Source: Candidatus Venteria ishoeyi
GTDB taxonomy: Bacteria > Pseudomonadota > Gammaproteobacteria > Beggiatoales > Beggiatoaceae
Length of the DNA stretch: 64,000 bases
Assembly: GCF_030378065.1 (NCBI RefSeq)
Contig: NZ_JAUCGJ010000015.1
Location: 26,897 to 90,896 of the forward strand
Direction: 5' to 3'
Part shown: positions 10,101-18,619 of the stretch, piece after piece
Numbering within the stretch: the first letter of the stretch is position 1
Layout: the number at the start of each line of letters is the position of its first letter
Made by a program: the position numbers and the translations under genes
The notes under the pieces: generated by a model
The model's database searches: none
Seen by the model: the letters and a program-made list of their open reading frames with translations, nothing else
Told to the model about the DNA's origin: nothing

Positions 10101-11816
10101 AAATTCGCCAAGATAGTCGCTAAATATGGCCCCATTGTGCGCTTGGAAAATACCTGCCGCCATAAAGAGGGTCATGATGTTATCCTCGAAACCAGCGGGG
10201 TTGCTGTTTATGATGCATCCGGCAGCTTTCAGGGCTATAGAGGTATAGACCGCGACATTACCGAACACAAAAAAATACAACATGCCTTGCAGCGTTCCAG
10301 AGATGAACTGGAACAACGAGTCGAACAACGCACCAAACAACTTGCGACCACCAACCAGGCGCTGGCACAGGCGAAAGAAGCGGCAGAAGCGGCTAATCGC
10401 GCCAAAAGCATGTTTCTGGCGAATATGTCTCATGAACTACGCACGCCGCTTAATGCCATTTTGGGCTTCTCCCAACTCATGGCCCGCAATCCGGCAGTGA
10501 CATCAGAGCAACAAAAGAATCTCACAACCATCAACCGCGCAGGTGAACACTTGCTGGCAATGATTAACGATGTATTGGATTTATCCAAAATTGAGGCAGG
10601 ACAAATCGAGGTTCATCCTGAAACCTTTAACTTAAAACACCTGTTGCAAAATATGAGTGATATTTTCCACCAGCGTACCCAAGCTAAAAACCTGAAATTT
10701 ACTCTGGATTTAGAAGCAAAGCTGCCGGCTTTGGTCAGAGCCGATCCCGGCAAGCTACGCCAGATTATCGCCAATCTGCTGGGGAACGCGATCAAGTTTA
10801 CCGAGCATGGCAAAATAAGCCTGGGTGTACGCATATTGCCGCCTGTAACAGCAGCATCACAGTCTCGCCTGCAAGTAGCAGTGCAAGATACAGGACAGGG
10901 TATCGCAACCAGCCAACTCAACAGTGTATTCAAACCATTTATCCAGGTCGGCCCTACGACTTCCCAACAAAAAGGCACGGGTCTGGGGCTGGCGATTTCA
11001 CGTATTTTTGTTGAATTAATGGGGGGGAAAATAACGGTGGAAAGTGTCTTAAACCAAGGTGCAAAATTTTATTTTGATATTCCACTAGAAATAATAGCAC
11101 AACAAGTGGACAGCCATACATCGGATAAAACATTACAAGTCAATTGTTTACAATCAGGTCAGCCACAATGGCGAATTCTGATCGCCGATGATGATGCAGA
11201 CAACCGGGCGCTGCTCAGCAAATTATTACAACAAGTGGGCTTTAATATACGGGAAGCGGTGGATGGCGCTGAAACAGTAGCACTTTTTCAAAGCTGGAAC
11301 CCCCATTTTATCTGGCTGGATGTACGTATGCCCGTCATGGATGGCTATGAGGCTGCCAGAAAAATTCGTTCCTTAGCAGGTGGTGATAAGGTTAAAATTG
11401 TTGCGGTAACAGCTAATGCTTTTGAGGAAGACCGTAAAAAAATTCTTGATGCTGGTTGTGATGATTTTCTCAGCAAACCCTATATGGAACAGCAGATATT
11501 CCAATATATGAAAGTACAATTGGGATTACAGTATAGTTATAAGCGGCCCACTATCAAGTCTCCTGAGGTTTCAACCCAGCATTTGTCCACAGCCGATCTC
11601 AAAGTCGTACCAATAGCAATGTTAAAATCTTTGGAGCAAGCTGCACTGTCTCTGGATCAGGAAGAAATCAATAAGATTGCCCAACAAATTCATGAACAAA
11701 ACCCCGTAGTCGCTAAACGTATCCAGAATTTAGTTGAACAATTTGATTTTGGATATTTATATGATACTTGTGAACAGGTTATATTTCAGGTAGGAAATCC
11801 AGATAATGAGAACTGA
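7107..11816 (+). CDS. multi-PAS/GAF hybrid histidine kinase with receivers at both ends
   Basis: This is a 1569-residue cytoplasmic protein without evident membrane segments. Order: receiver with D63 (LLDVNMPDMSG); PAS (about 145-265); GAF (about 270-420); five further PAS/PAC units ending in phrases such as MNDITERKQAE, NTDITELRE, FIDISERKN, GQDISERL and DRDITEHKK; coiled coil; HisKA with H1109; HATPase_c ([19 protein letters not shown]); receiver with D1405 (WLDVRMPVMDG); and a C-terminal helical tail. It probably receives phosphate from the upstream membrane kinase through the N-terminal receiver and integrates cytosolic redox or ligand cues. A second ATG six bases downstream (7113) has better spacing from AGGA at 7102-7105 and may be the real start. 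Its N-terminus is nearly identical to that of the protein at 14955. Confidence 0.93.
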   Translation: MNMQAFPPLPTNKNILIVDDDAEGVRFLSRILKQEHYTVRAALNGTAAFKSIKTKTPDLILLDVNMPDMSGFEVCRRLQAMEAFCEIPILFISAREKTADKLKGFEVGGSDYITKPFTPEEVLARVKTHLKLSASMKQLEAQNTRLGFQAQLLDSIHESVIATDLEGRVVYWGKGAERLYGYVANKVLEQPLSLIIETGTEEEERERIHQVHANGEWRGQYRQKHKNGSTFWVETFISSVYDENQKSCGLISISHNISMQKQGEMEKEATAAISRLFLSDMELPEIYVQLVEILATCLEYPIAALELYDQSATEMIFTAAYGMPELSLPLRVPITQTLSGSVAQSGEAMVETHAGQGHEYQFQALHKLQVETFLCVPVIIKGAVFATLSLSDKVVRSEPETLLHTMQNIANHLALDIARKQAEKALENRQIFLEAILECTANGIVTCNKAGILSYFNRAAMVFHGLPAEPLPQEGWSKYYDLFQEDGKTPLPLSDIPLVRALKGEKVKNEECVIAPKGLPARSISVTGQMLIDADGNKLGAVVSMNDITERKQAELKLRESENRFRQLANSLPQLVWTCQADGACDFFSQQWLSYTGIDAELQLGFDWLQQVHPNDRKPTVAAWNAAVQAGTEFHVEFRIRRHDGIYRWFDTRAIRLLDAQGRTIKWFGSNTDITELREAELMRRLILDTVVEGIFGLDEDGLCTFINQAGAKLLGYEIQDLLGHYLHPLIHPTDLEDNPLPEEQCSILSTIHSHDQDGTEQRFTRADGSYFPAWVYARCVEYNDHIRGTVASFIDISERKNLEASLRAERDFAESLINTAPAIVLVLDTQGRIVRFNPFMEKLSGFRLDEVQGKDWFETFLPKSDWKGIKQVFLSAINDIQTHGNINPIVSKDGRELPVEWSDQTLKDIDGKVTGLLSIGQDISERLFAENALRESENKFRSLVETTSDWIWAIDKNGKYTYTSPAIKDLLGYTSEEVLGKTPFDMMSPSEARQIQVKFAKIVAKYGPIVRLENTCRHKEGHDVILETSGVAVYDASGSFQGYRGIDRDITEHKKIQHALQRSRDELEQRVEQRTKQLATTNQALAQAKEAAEAANRAKSMFLANMSHELRTPLNAILGFSQLMARNPAVTSEQQKNLTTINRAGEHLLAMINDVLDLSKIEAGQIEVHPETFNLKHLLQNMSDIFHQRTQAKNLKFTLDLEAKLPALVRADPGKLRQIIANLLGNAIKFTEHGKISLGVRILPPVTAASQSRLQVAVQDTGQGIATSQLNSVFKPFIQVGPTTSQQKGTGLGLAISRIFVELMGGKITVESVLNQGAKFYFDIPLEIIAQQVDSHTSDKTLQVNCLQSGQPQWRILIADDDADNRALLSKLLQQVGFNIREAVDGAETVALFQSWNPHFIWLDVRMPVMDGYEAARKIRSLAGGDKVKIVAVTANAFEEDRKKILDAGCDDFLSKPYMEQQIFQYMKVQLGLQYSYKRPTIKSPEVSTQHLSTADLKVVPIAMLKSLEQAALSLDQEEINKIAQQIHEQNPVVAKRIQNLVEQFDFGYLYDTCEQVIFQVGNPDNEN

Positions 11817-11839
11817 TAGTCATCATTTTCCTGGAAGCT

Positions 11840-11915
11840 TCCATCTTTGTAAAAGATTGGAAAGGGGACAATCATCCTTGCCAGAGATATACTATATTTG
11901 GGGAATGTCCCCTGA
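11840..11915 (+). other. intergenic inverted repeat AGGGGACA/TGTCCCCT
   Basis: An 8-base inverted repeat with a loop of roughly 35 bases lies in the 140-base gap between the first and second signalling modules. No T-run follows the right arm, so it could be a weak or rho-dependent 3' end structure, or a protein-binding site. The downstream gene has its own strong AAAGGAG ribosome site at about 11943. Confidence 0.35.
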
Positions 11916-11956
11916 TTTATAGATGGAATTAAGTATTATTCCAAAGGAGAATCAAT

Positions 11957-12682
11957 ATGTATCGCATACTTATTATCGCTCTGTGTTGTTTATTGCCACT
12001 GGAAATGCCACTTGCTGCAACTTCCAAACTGATACTTAACACGTCCTACACCGCCCCGATTAATGCCCCGGATAAGTCAGGGGTACTGGATATTTTTTAC
12101 CAGGAGCTATTTAAACGTCTGGGTATGGAATTTGAGATTCAGTATTTACCCGCCGAGCGGGCGCTGACCAATGCTAATAAAGGTATTGATGATGGTGATG
12201 TGTGCCGTATTTTGGATCTGGATAAAAAATATCCGAATCTGGTACGGGTGCCTGAAGTGGTGATGCAGTATGAGCATGTCATCTTTTCCCGCAAAGCTGA
12301 TTTTAAGGTAACTGGGCCAGATGATCTCAAACCTTATGATGTGGGTGTTGTCAAAGGCTGGAAAATTATCGAGTGGAATACAACGACTGCGAACTCGGTG
12401 ACCCTGGTTGATGCTGGTGAGCAATTGTTTGCCATGCTCGCTGATGGACGCATTGATTTGGCTATTATCGAGCGCATGGCTGGCATGATGCATATCAAAG
12501 CGCAGGAACTTAAAGATATTCATATTTTGGAACCCGCGTTTCTGGCGGGTGACTGGTATCTCTATTTGCATAAGAAACATCAGGATCTGGTACCGATAAT
12601 TGATGCTGAAATTCGGCGCATGAAAGCCGATGGCAGCCACCAAAAGATATTTAATACGGCACTGAAACGTTACCAGGATTAG
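11957..12682 (+). CDS. periplasmic solute-binding protein, family 3-like
   Basis: A 241-residue protein with a cleavable signal peptide ([20 protein letters not shown]) and a body of the type II periplasmic binding fold ([14 protein letters not shown] near the start; [21 protein letters not shown] at the end). It is shorter than many transport receptors and no ABC permease lies nearby. It is separated by only five bases from a hybrid kinase that has lost any such domain, so it probably acts as a separate ligand-binding partner for that sensor. This mirrors the fused arrangement in the 4664-7066 protein. A strong AAAGGAG ribosome site supports the ATG start. Ligand unknown. Confidence 0.87.
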   Translation: MYRILIIALCCLLPLEMPLAATSKLILNTSYTAPINAPDKSGVLDIFYQELFKRLGMEFEIQYLPAERALTNANKGIDDGDVCRILDLDKKYPNLVRVPEVVMQYEHVIFSRKADFKVTGPDDLKPYDVGVVKGWKIIEWNTTTANSVTLVDAGEQLFAMLADGRIDLAIIERMAGMMHIKAQELKDIHILEPAFLAGDWYLYLHKKHQDLVPIIDAEIRRMKADGSHQKIFNTALKRYQD

Positions 12683-12687
12683 ATTCC

Positions 12688-14913
12688 ATGTTCAAGGCTA
12701 TATCCAGAGGAATCGGACGCCGCTTTGCAATTTATATCTTATTATTCAGTTCGATCATCACTCTGGTGATCACGGCAATTCAGTTGCTTTATGACTACCA
12801 TCGTGACATAAGCATCCTTGAAGCGCGCCTGCAAGAAATTGAAATCATTTATCAGGATACCTTATCAACATCTGTTTGGGTGCATAATGAAGAAGGGTTG
12901 CGCTTGCAACTGGAAAGTATGTTGCGTCTGCCTGCCATTATCTATGCTCAGGTCAAGGATGAGCTGGGCCAGGAAAAAACTTATAAAGGTAAGCATCGAG
13001 CGCAGCGGGTTATTCATCATACCTTTAAACTGAATCATATTCATCGTGATAAAACCATTGCTTTGGGGGAGGTGGTGGTACTGGCTGATCTGGATGTGGT
13101 TTATCAGCACCTCATTGATAAATTAGTTGTTATTCTTATCAGCCAGGGAATCAAAACCTTTCTGGTGTCGCTATTTATTCTTTTTCTGTTTCACCTGCTG
13201 ATTGGTCGTTATCTTTCCAGGCTGGCGACTACGGCTCGTAAGATCAGCACAGGGGCATTCAAATCCCGGTTAAATATAGGCCATAACGATGAATTAAGTG
13301 ATGTCTCCCAGGCTTTTAATGACATGACCCATGAACTGAATATGAACATGGCAAAATTAAAGCAGGAGATTGCACAACGGCGTAATGCCCAGCACAATCT
13401 GGAAATATATAAGGATCAATTAGAGGATAGGGTACGGGAGAAAACCGCAGATCTGCTCCAGACTAACCAGGCCCTGCAACATGCCAAAGAAATCGCAGAA
13501 TTCGCCAATCAGGCCAAGAGCGATTTTTTGTCGAACATGAGCCACGAACTGCGCACCCCGCTCCATGCCATACTCGGTTTTTCTCAATTGCTGGAAGATG
13601 ATCCACAAGCAACCCAGGAACAACAGGAAATGCTGGCTATTATCAACCGCAGTGGGCAACATTTATTGTCTTTAATCAATGATGTATTGGATATGTCAAA
13701 AATTGAAGCAGGCCGTATGACGGTGAATGAAGAAGTGATTAATTTGTCACAGATGCTGCAAGATATTGGCGATATGATGTCAATCCGTGCAAAAAATAAT
13801 AATATTCAACTCCTCTGGGAGCTGAACCCGATATTACCTGCTTTTATCAAAACGGATGCAGGGAAATTACGCCAGATACTCATCAACCTGCTTGGTAATG
13901 CCATTAAATTTACCCAGGAAGGCAGGGTCAGTGTGTGTGTGCAAACTCATTGTGAAGAAAATACGCCAGGGGCAAAATGCCAATTAAGGATTGAAATTGA
14001 AGACAGTGGAATCGGCATTGACAAAGCACATCTGGAGAGTATTTTTGAAACCTTTGTTCAAGCAGGAACTTCTTCAGTCAATGCCAAAGGCACAGGCTTG
14101 GGCTTACCTATCACCCGCCATTATATTCAGTTGCTGGGTGGTGATATTACAGTGATGAGTCAGCCTGGAAAAGGCTCCCTGTTCAAATTTCATATTGCAG
14201 TGACATTGGCGGATGCTGTTGATGTCGAGATGCCCAGCCCTCCGCTTCAGGTTTTCAGGCTGGTACCGGAGCAGGCGGTTCCCCGTATATTGATTGTTGA
14301 AGACGTGCAGGAAAGCCGCTTGTTGCTGAAAAAATTATTAGTTGAAGCCGGGTTTAATGTGCAGGAAGCGGACAATGGGCAGGAAGCCTTGCAATGCTTT
14401 GAACAATGGCAACCTCATTTCATCTGGATGGATATGCGGATGCCGGTGATGGATGGTTATGAAGCAAGCAAACGAATTCGCGCCATGCCAGGTGGTAAAG
14501 AGACCATTATTGCTGCACTCACCGCAAGTGCTTTTAAATCCCAGAAACAAGAAATTATTGCACTGGGCTGTGATGATTTTGTGCGTAAGCCGTTTCGTGA
14601 GGAAGAAATTTTTGACTGCATGGCGCGGCATTTAAACCTAAACTATATATATAAATCAGAGGATTTATCTCCCAAGGAGACGCAAGCTAAAACCAGCTTG
14701 GAACCCGCCTTGATTGTAAGCGCACTGGCTGAACTTCCCGATGATTTACGCGCCGAACTGGCGCAGGCGCTCAAGGAACTTGATGTCAATGCCGTGCTTG
14801 ACGCTGTTCAGCATATCGCAGAAAACGATGCGGTCTTAGCCGAGGCGATAATGCCTTATGCTAATAATTTCCAATATGAACAATTGGAATGTTTTCTGGC
14901 TCCCAAAATCTGA
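12688..14913 (+). CDS. membrane hybrid sensor histidine kinase with HAMP domain
   Basis: 741 residues: N-terminal membrane helix (about 15-37), a periplasmic loop of about 110 residues, second membrane helix (about 148-172), HAMP ([15 protein letters not shown] to FNDMTHELN), coiled coil, HisKA with H286 ([16 protein letters not shown]), HATPase_c ([25 protein letters not shown]), receiver with D582 ([11 protein letters not shown]) and the same C-terminal tail as the 4664-7066 kinase. From about 14270 to 14910 the DNA is almost identical to 6415-7060, showing recent duplication or gene conversion. The sensing half differs: here the solute-binding part is encoded by the separate gene just upstream. 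It likely signals to the REC-PAS-kinase protein 41 bases downstream. Confidence 0.93.
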   Translation: MFKAISRGIGRRFAIYILLFSSIITLVITAIQLLYDYHRDISILEARLQEIEIIYQDTLSTSVWVHNEEGLRLQLESMLRLPAIIYAQVKDELGQEKTYKGKHRAQRVIHHTFKLNHIHRDKTIALGEVVVLADLDVVYQHLIDKLVVILISQGIKTFLVSLFILFLFHLLIGRYLSRLATTARKISTGAFKSRLNIGHNDELSDVSQAFNDMTHELNMNMAKLKQEIAQRRNAQHNLEIYKDQLEDRVREKTADLLQTNQALQHAKEIAEFANQAKSDFLSNMSHELRTPLHAILGFSQLLEDDPQATQEQQEMLAIINRSGQHLLSLINDVLDMSKIEAGRMTVNEEVINLSQMLQDIGDMMSIRAKNNNIQLLWELNPILPAFIKTDAGKLRQILINLLGNAIKFTQEGRVSVCVQTHCEENTPGAKCQLRIEIEDSGIGIDKAHLESIFETFVQAGTSSVNAKGTGLGLPITRHYIQLLGGDITVMSQPGKGSLFKFHIAVTLADAVDVEMPSPPLQVFRLVPEQAVPRILIVEDVQESRLLLKKLLVEAGFNVQEADNGQEALQCFEQWQPHFIWMDMRMPVMDGYEASKRIRAMPGGKETIIAALTASAFKSQKQEIIALGCDDFVRKPFREEEIFDCMARHLNLNYIYKSEDLSPKETQAKTSLEPALIVSALAELPDDLRAELAQALKELDVNAVLDAVQHIAENDAVLAEAIMPYANNFQYEQLECFLAPKI

Positions 14914-14954
14914 ATTGATTCGGATTAAATACTGAGGACACAGAACAGTAGGAT

Positions 14955-17900
14955 ATGAATATGCAGGCATTTCCCCCTTTACTAGCAAATAAAAATATAC
15001 TCATCGTTGATGATGATGCTGAGGGTGTACGCTTTCTTTCCCGAGTCCTTAAGCAGGAACATTATACGGTCAGAGCTGCGCTTAATGGCACTGCTGCCTT
15101 CAAGAGTATCAAGACAAAAACACCGGACTTGATTCTACTGGATGTCAACATGCCGGATATGAGTGGTTTTGAGGTTTGCCGACAATTGCAGGCAATGAAA
15201 GTATTTTGTGAGATTCCGATACTTTTTATCAGTGCGCAGGGAGAAACGGCTGACAAACTCAAAGGCTTTGAAGTTGGGGGCAGTGACTATATTACCAAGC
15301 CGTTTACCCCTGAAGAAGTATTGGCACGGGTAAAAACCCATCTTAAACTAAACACCTCCATGCAGGCATTGCGTACCAGCGAAAGTCGGTTTCACCAATT
15401 AGCCGACTCGCTGCCACAACTGGTTTTGACTTGCGAACCTGACGGAGCCTGTAATTTTTTCAGCCAGCAATGGCTCACTTATACCGGTGTCAGCAAAGCT
15501 CAGCAACTCGGCTTTGACTGGCTGCAACAACTGCACCCGGATGATCGCGCACCAACTATTGCCGCCTGGCAAAAAGCCATTGATAGTGGTACTGAGTTTC
15601 ATACCGAGCTGCGCATTCGCCGTCATGATGGTGTCTATCGCTGGTTTGATACCCAGGTCATACATTTACGGGATGAGGAAGACCGCATTATCAAGTGGTT
15701 CTGGTCTAATACTGATATTACCGAACTGCGGAAAGCCGAACTGATGAGCCGTTTGATTCTGGATACGGTGGTAGAAGGTATTTTCGGACTCAACGAAGCA
15801 GGCATATGCACCTTTATCAACCAAGCCGGGGCGAAACTGTTGGGATACGAATCCACCAAGGGTTTACTCGGACAGCATCTGCATTCATTGATTCATACGC
15901 ATAATATTGCTGGCGATCCTCTGCCGCAAGCACAACGTTCAATTATGGATAGCATCCACACAAGTAGTAAAAACAGCAATGAATATTTGTTTACCCGCAA
16001 AGATGGCAGCTTTTTTCCGGTTTGGGTATACGCCAAACCGATAGCGTATAACGGTGATATTCGCGGCACGGTGGCAAGTTTCATCGATATAAGTGAGCGC
16101 AAAAGGCTGGAAGCCTCCCTGCGGACCGAGCGTGATTTTGCCGAAGGCTTGATCAATACTGCTCCCACCATTGTGCTGGTATTGGATATGCGGGGCCGAA
16201 TTATACGTTTTAATCCTTTTATGGAAAAAATCTCCGGCTACAGCCTGGATGAAGTCCGGGGCAAGGACTGGTTTGAGACCTTTTTTTCGAAGCATGACTG
16301 GAAACATATCAAACAGGTGTTTTTCTCTGCCACTGATGACATTAAGACGCATAGCAATCCCATAGTGACCAAAGATGGACGGGAGGTGCCTATCGAATGG
16401 TCGGAGCAAACCCTTAAAGATATTGATGGCAAGGTGACGGGATTACTCTCTATCGGTCAGGATATCAGCGAGCGGCTTGCTGCCGAGAAAGCCTTGCTGC
16501 AAGCCAGAGAAGAACTAGAGCAACGTGTCGAGCAACGCACCAAGCAACTTGCACTCCTCAATCAGGCGCTGGAACAGGCAAAAGATGCGGCGGAAGCCGC
16601 CAACCGCGCCAAAAGTATTTTCATCGCCAATATGTCCCACGAACTGCGCACCCCGCTCAATGCTATCCTGGGCTTTTCCCAACTCATGACCAATGCGCCT
16701 GATACCTTGCCGACACAAAAAGAAAACCTGAATACCATCAACCATGCCGGTGAACATTTGTTGGCCATGATTAATGATGTGCTGGACTTGTCCAAAATTG
16801 AGGCGGGCAAGATCGAGTTGCACCCTGAATCTTTCGATGTGGTGCGGTTGCTGCAAGATATTACCGAGATGTTCCGTATCCGTGCCCAAGCCAAAAATAT
16901 TACCGTCAATCTGCTGCTGGCGGATAATATGGCACATTATATCAAAACCGATTCTGGCAAGTTGCGCCAGGTGCTCAGTAACCTATTGGGTAATGCGGTT
17001 AAATTCACCCAACAGGGAGAAATTAGCGTACACGCCGACATATTGCCGCTGGCGCATGAAATAGATCGCCAGTGCTTGCAGGTAGCGGTGCAAGACACTG
17101 GCAAAGGTATTCCACAAGCGCATCTTGATACTATTTTCAAGCCTTTTGTACAAGCTGCGCCAGATATGCTCGGTCAAAAAGGCACCGGCCTGGGTCTGGC
17201 GATTTCACATCAATTCATTGAACTGCTGGGCGGTGAGATGCGTGTGGAAAGTGTTGTGGGTGAAGGCAGTTGTTTTAGTTTCCAGATCGCAGTTGAGGTT
17301 TTGAATACTCCGGCAGATGTTCGTGGCACAGCGCAATCCAGGCAGGTTTGTGGTCTGCAACCCGGTCAACAGATTTGGCGAATTCTGATTGTTGAAGATG
17401 ACCTGGATAACCGGATATTGCTCACCAACATATTGGTGCAAGCCGGTTTTAAAGTGCGGGCGTGCACCAATGGTGTAGAAGCTGTGGCGATGTTTCAAGA
17501 TTGGTCGCCCGATTTTATCTGGCTGGATATCCAGATGCCGGTGATGGATGGTTATGCCACTGCAGCCAAAATTCGTACCCTACCCGGTGGAGATGAGGTT
17601 AAAATTGTTGCTCTGACCGCCAATGTATTTCAGGAGGATCAGGGTAACATCCTTGCCGCAGGCTGTGATGATGCGCTCAGCAAACCCTTTCTGGTGTCTC
17701 AAGTATTTGCAATGATGCACCAATATCTGGGGGTTGATTACCTGTATATCCAGGCTCAGACCGATGCGCCCCAAGCGCAGACGACGGCGCTGAGCCGTGA
17801 GGATTTGCAGAAATTACCACGGGCTTTATTGGAGGATTTGTATCAAGCTGCACTCTCTCTGTATGTGCAGGGTGTAGAAGATGTTACGGCAAAAATCAAG

Positions 17901-18017
17901 GTGCAATACCCGGAGATAGCAGAGCGCATTGAGAGACTGAGCCAACAATATCACTATGACCTTATCTGTGATCTCTGTGAGCAAATTTTGCAATCGGAGG
18001 AAAGCTCAAATGAGTGA
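14955..18017 (+). CDS. REC-PAS-kinase-REC hybrid protein, paralogue of the 7107-11816 protein
   Basis: 1020 residues: receiver (D63), three PAS/PAC units (NTDITELRK, FIDISERKR, GQDISERLA), coiled coil, HisKA with H562, HATPase_c (NLLGNAVKFT, GTGLGLAIS), receiver (D858, WLDIQMPVMDG) and a helical tail. It lacks the first PAS, the GAF, the following PAS and the last PAS of its longer paralogue, so the two differ by loss or gain of whole sensor units while keeping the ends. The first 135 residues are nearly identical in both. A downstream ATG at 14961 is better spaced from AGGA (14950-14953) and may be the true start. It probably completes the second phosphorelay module. No output regulator follows. 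Confidence 0.93.
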   Translation: MNMQAFPPLLANKNILIVDDDAEGVRFLSRVLKQEHYTVRAALNGTAAFKSIKTKTPDLILLDVNMPDMSGFEVCRQLQAMKVFCEIPILFISAQGETADKLKGFEVGGSDYITKPFTPEEVLARVKTHLKLNTSMQALRTSESRFHQLADSLPQLVLTCEPDGACNFFSQQWLTYTGVSKAQQLGFDWLQQLHPDDRAPTIAAWQKAIDSGTEFHTELRIRRHDGVYRWFDTQVIHLRDEEDRIIKWFWSNTDITELRKAELMSRLILDTVVEGIFGLNEAGICTFINQAGAKLLGYESTKGLLGQHLHSLIHTHNIAGDPLPQAQRSIMDSIHTSSKNSNEYLFTRKDGSFFPVWVYAKPIAYNGDIRGTVASFIDISERKRLEASLRTERDFAEGLINTAPTIVLVLDMRGRIIRFNPFMEKISGYSLDEVRGKDWFETFFSKHDWKHIKQVFFSATDDIKTHSNPIVTKDGREVPIEWSEQTLKDIDGKVTGLLSIGQDISERLAAEKALLQAREELEQRVEQRTKQLALLNQALEQAKDAAEAANRAKSIFIANMSHELRTPLNAILGFSQLMTNAPDTLPTQKENLNTINHAGEHLLAMINDVLDLSKIEAGKIELHPESFDVVRLLQDITEMFRIRAQAKNITVNLLLADNMAHYIKTDSGKLRQVLSNLLGNAVKFTQQGEISVHADILPLAHEIDRQCLQVAVQDTGKGIPQAHLDTIFKPFVQAAPDMLGQKGTGLGLAISHQFIELLGGEMRVESVVGEGSCFSFQIAVEVLNTPADVRGTAQSRQVCGLQPGQQIWRILIVEDDLDNRILLTNILVQAGFKVRACTNGVEAVAMFQDWSPDFIWLDIQMPVMDGYATAAKIRTLPGGDEVKIVALTANVFQEDQGNILAAGCDDALSKPFLVSQVFAMMHQYLGVDYLYIQAQTDAPQAQTTALSREDLQKLPRALLEDLYQAALSLYVQGVEDVTAKIKVQYPEIAERIERLSQQYHYDLICDLCEQILQSEESSNE

Positions 18018-18176
18018 TGCTGTTCTTATGCGCCATACTGTGAAAAGGCAATATTTTTTTACTGATTTAGCTATTTTAAGTGAAGATGAAAACCTGCTGT
18101 GTCTTTGCTAGAATGCAGCATATCAACAATTTCTTAGTGGCATTATGATTTGGCTTATACCCCGTGAGGCACTCTG

Positions 18177-18238
18177 CTAAGGAATGAGGGTAAAATAATA
18201 GCTGAAACACCACTATTATCACCGGATAACTCATGAAT
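18177..18238 (+). repeat. possible degenerate end of the palindromic repeat family
   Basis: The stretch TAAGGAATGAGGG-TAAAATAATAG-CTGAAAC (18178-18208) aligns with the left terminus of the repeat at 2140 (TTAGGAACGAGGATGAAATAAGAACCGAAAC) at roughly three quarters of positions. A local hairpin ATAATAG/CTATTAT follows. It covers the leader of the next gene, whose start has no clear Shine-Dalgarno. The remaining part of the 18018-18232 gap shows nothing recognisable. Confidence 0.35.
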
Positions 18239-18616
18239 TTTGAAAACGTTGTTTTTAGTTTTTTTATTGTTCTAGCACTTACCCTGAATTTTGGTTTTTT
18301 TATCGGGGATATCGATAATCCCGTCCATCATAATCAATATGAATTATTGGCCGCTATTCTGGTTAACCTGATCGCGACCATCTTAAAATTTGGGGATAAA
18401 TCGCATGTTGGCGCTATTTTGCTTTCCACCAGCCTGGTTGCCGATATGCAGTTATTGCTGGCTGGCGGCATTTGGATTTTTGGCGTGCATATCACGGGGG
18501 AAACGATGACCCCCAACACTATGGTCAGTATTGTTTCACTCGCGGGTGGTGCGATGTTAGCGAATGTTATATCCGTGTTATTACTGGTCACTGAAACTGT
18601 TTTATTGCGGCGTTAA
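18233..18616 (+). CDS. small integral membrane protein (DUF6394-like), operon with a K+-channel protein
   Basis: 127 residues with four predicted membrane spans (about 5-25, 38-55, 60-85 and 95-125). Phrases such as FGFFIGDIDNP, ILKFGDKSHVGAILLSTSLVADMQLL and GGAMLANVISVLL fit the uncharacterised DUF6394 family as I recall it. The stop lies three bases before the GTG start of the ion-channel gene, so the two are co-transcribed and probably form a functional unit. It might be an accessory subunit or partner of the channel. Function is otherwise unknown. Confidence 0.75.
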   Translation: MNFENVVFSFFIVLALTLNFGFFIGDIDNPVHHNQYELLAAILVNLIATILKFGDKSHVGAILLSTSLVADMQLLLAGGIWIFGVHITGETMTPNTMVSIVSLAGGAMLANVISVLLLVTETVLLRR

Positions 18617-18619
18617 GCA

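Noticed and set aside
11840..11915. Riboswitch between the two signalling modules
   Set aside because: Only one 8-base inverted repeat is visible and no known aptamer core was recognised.
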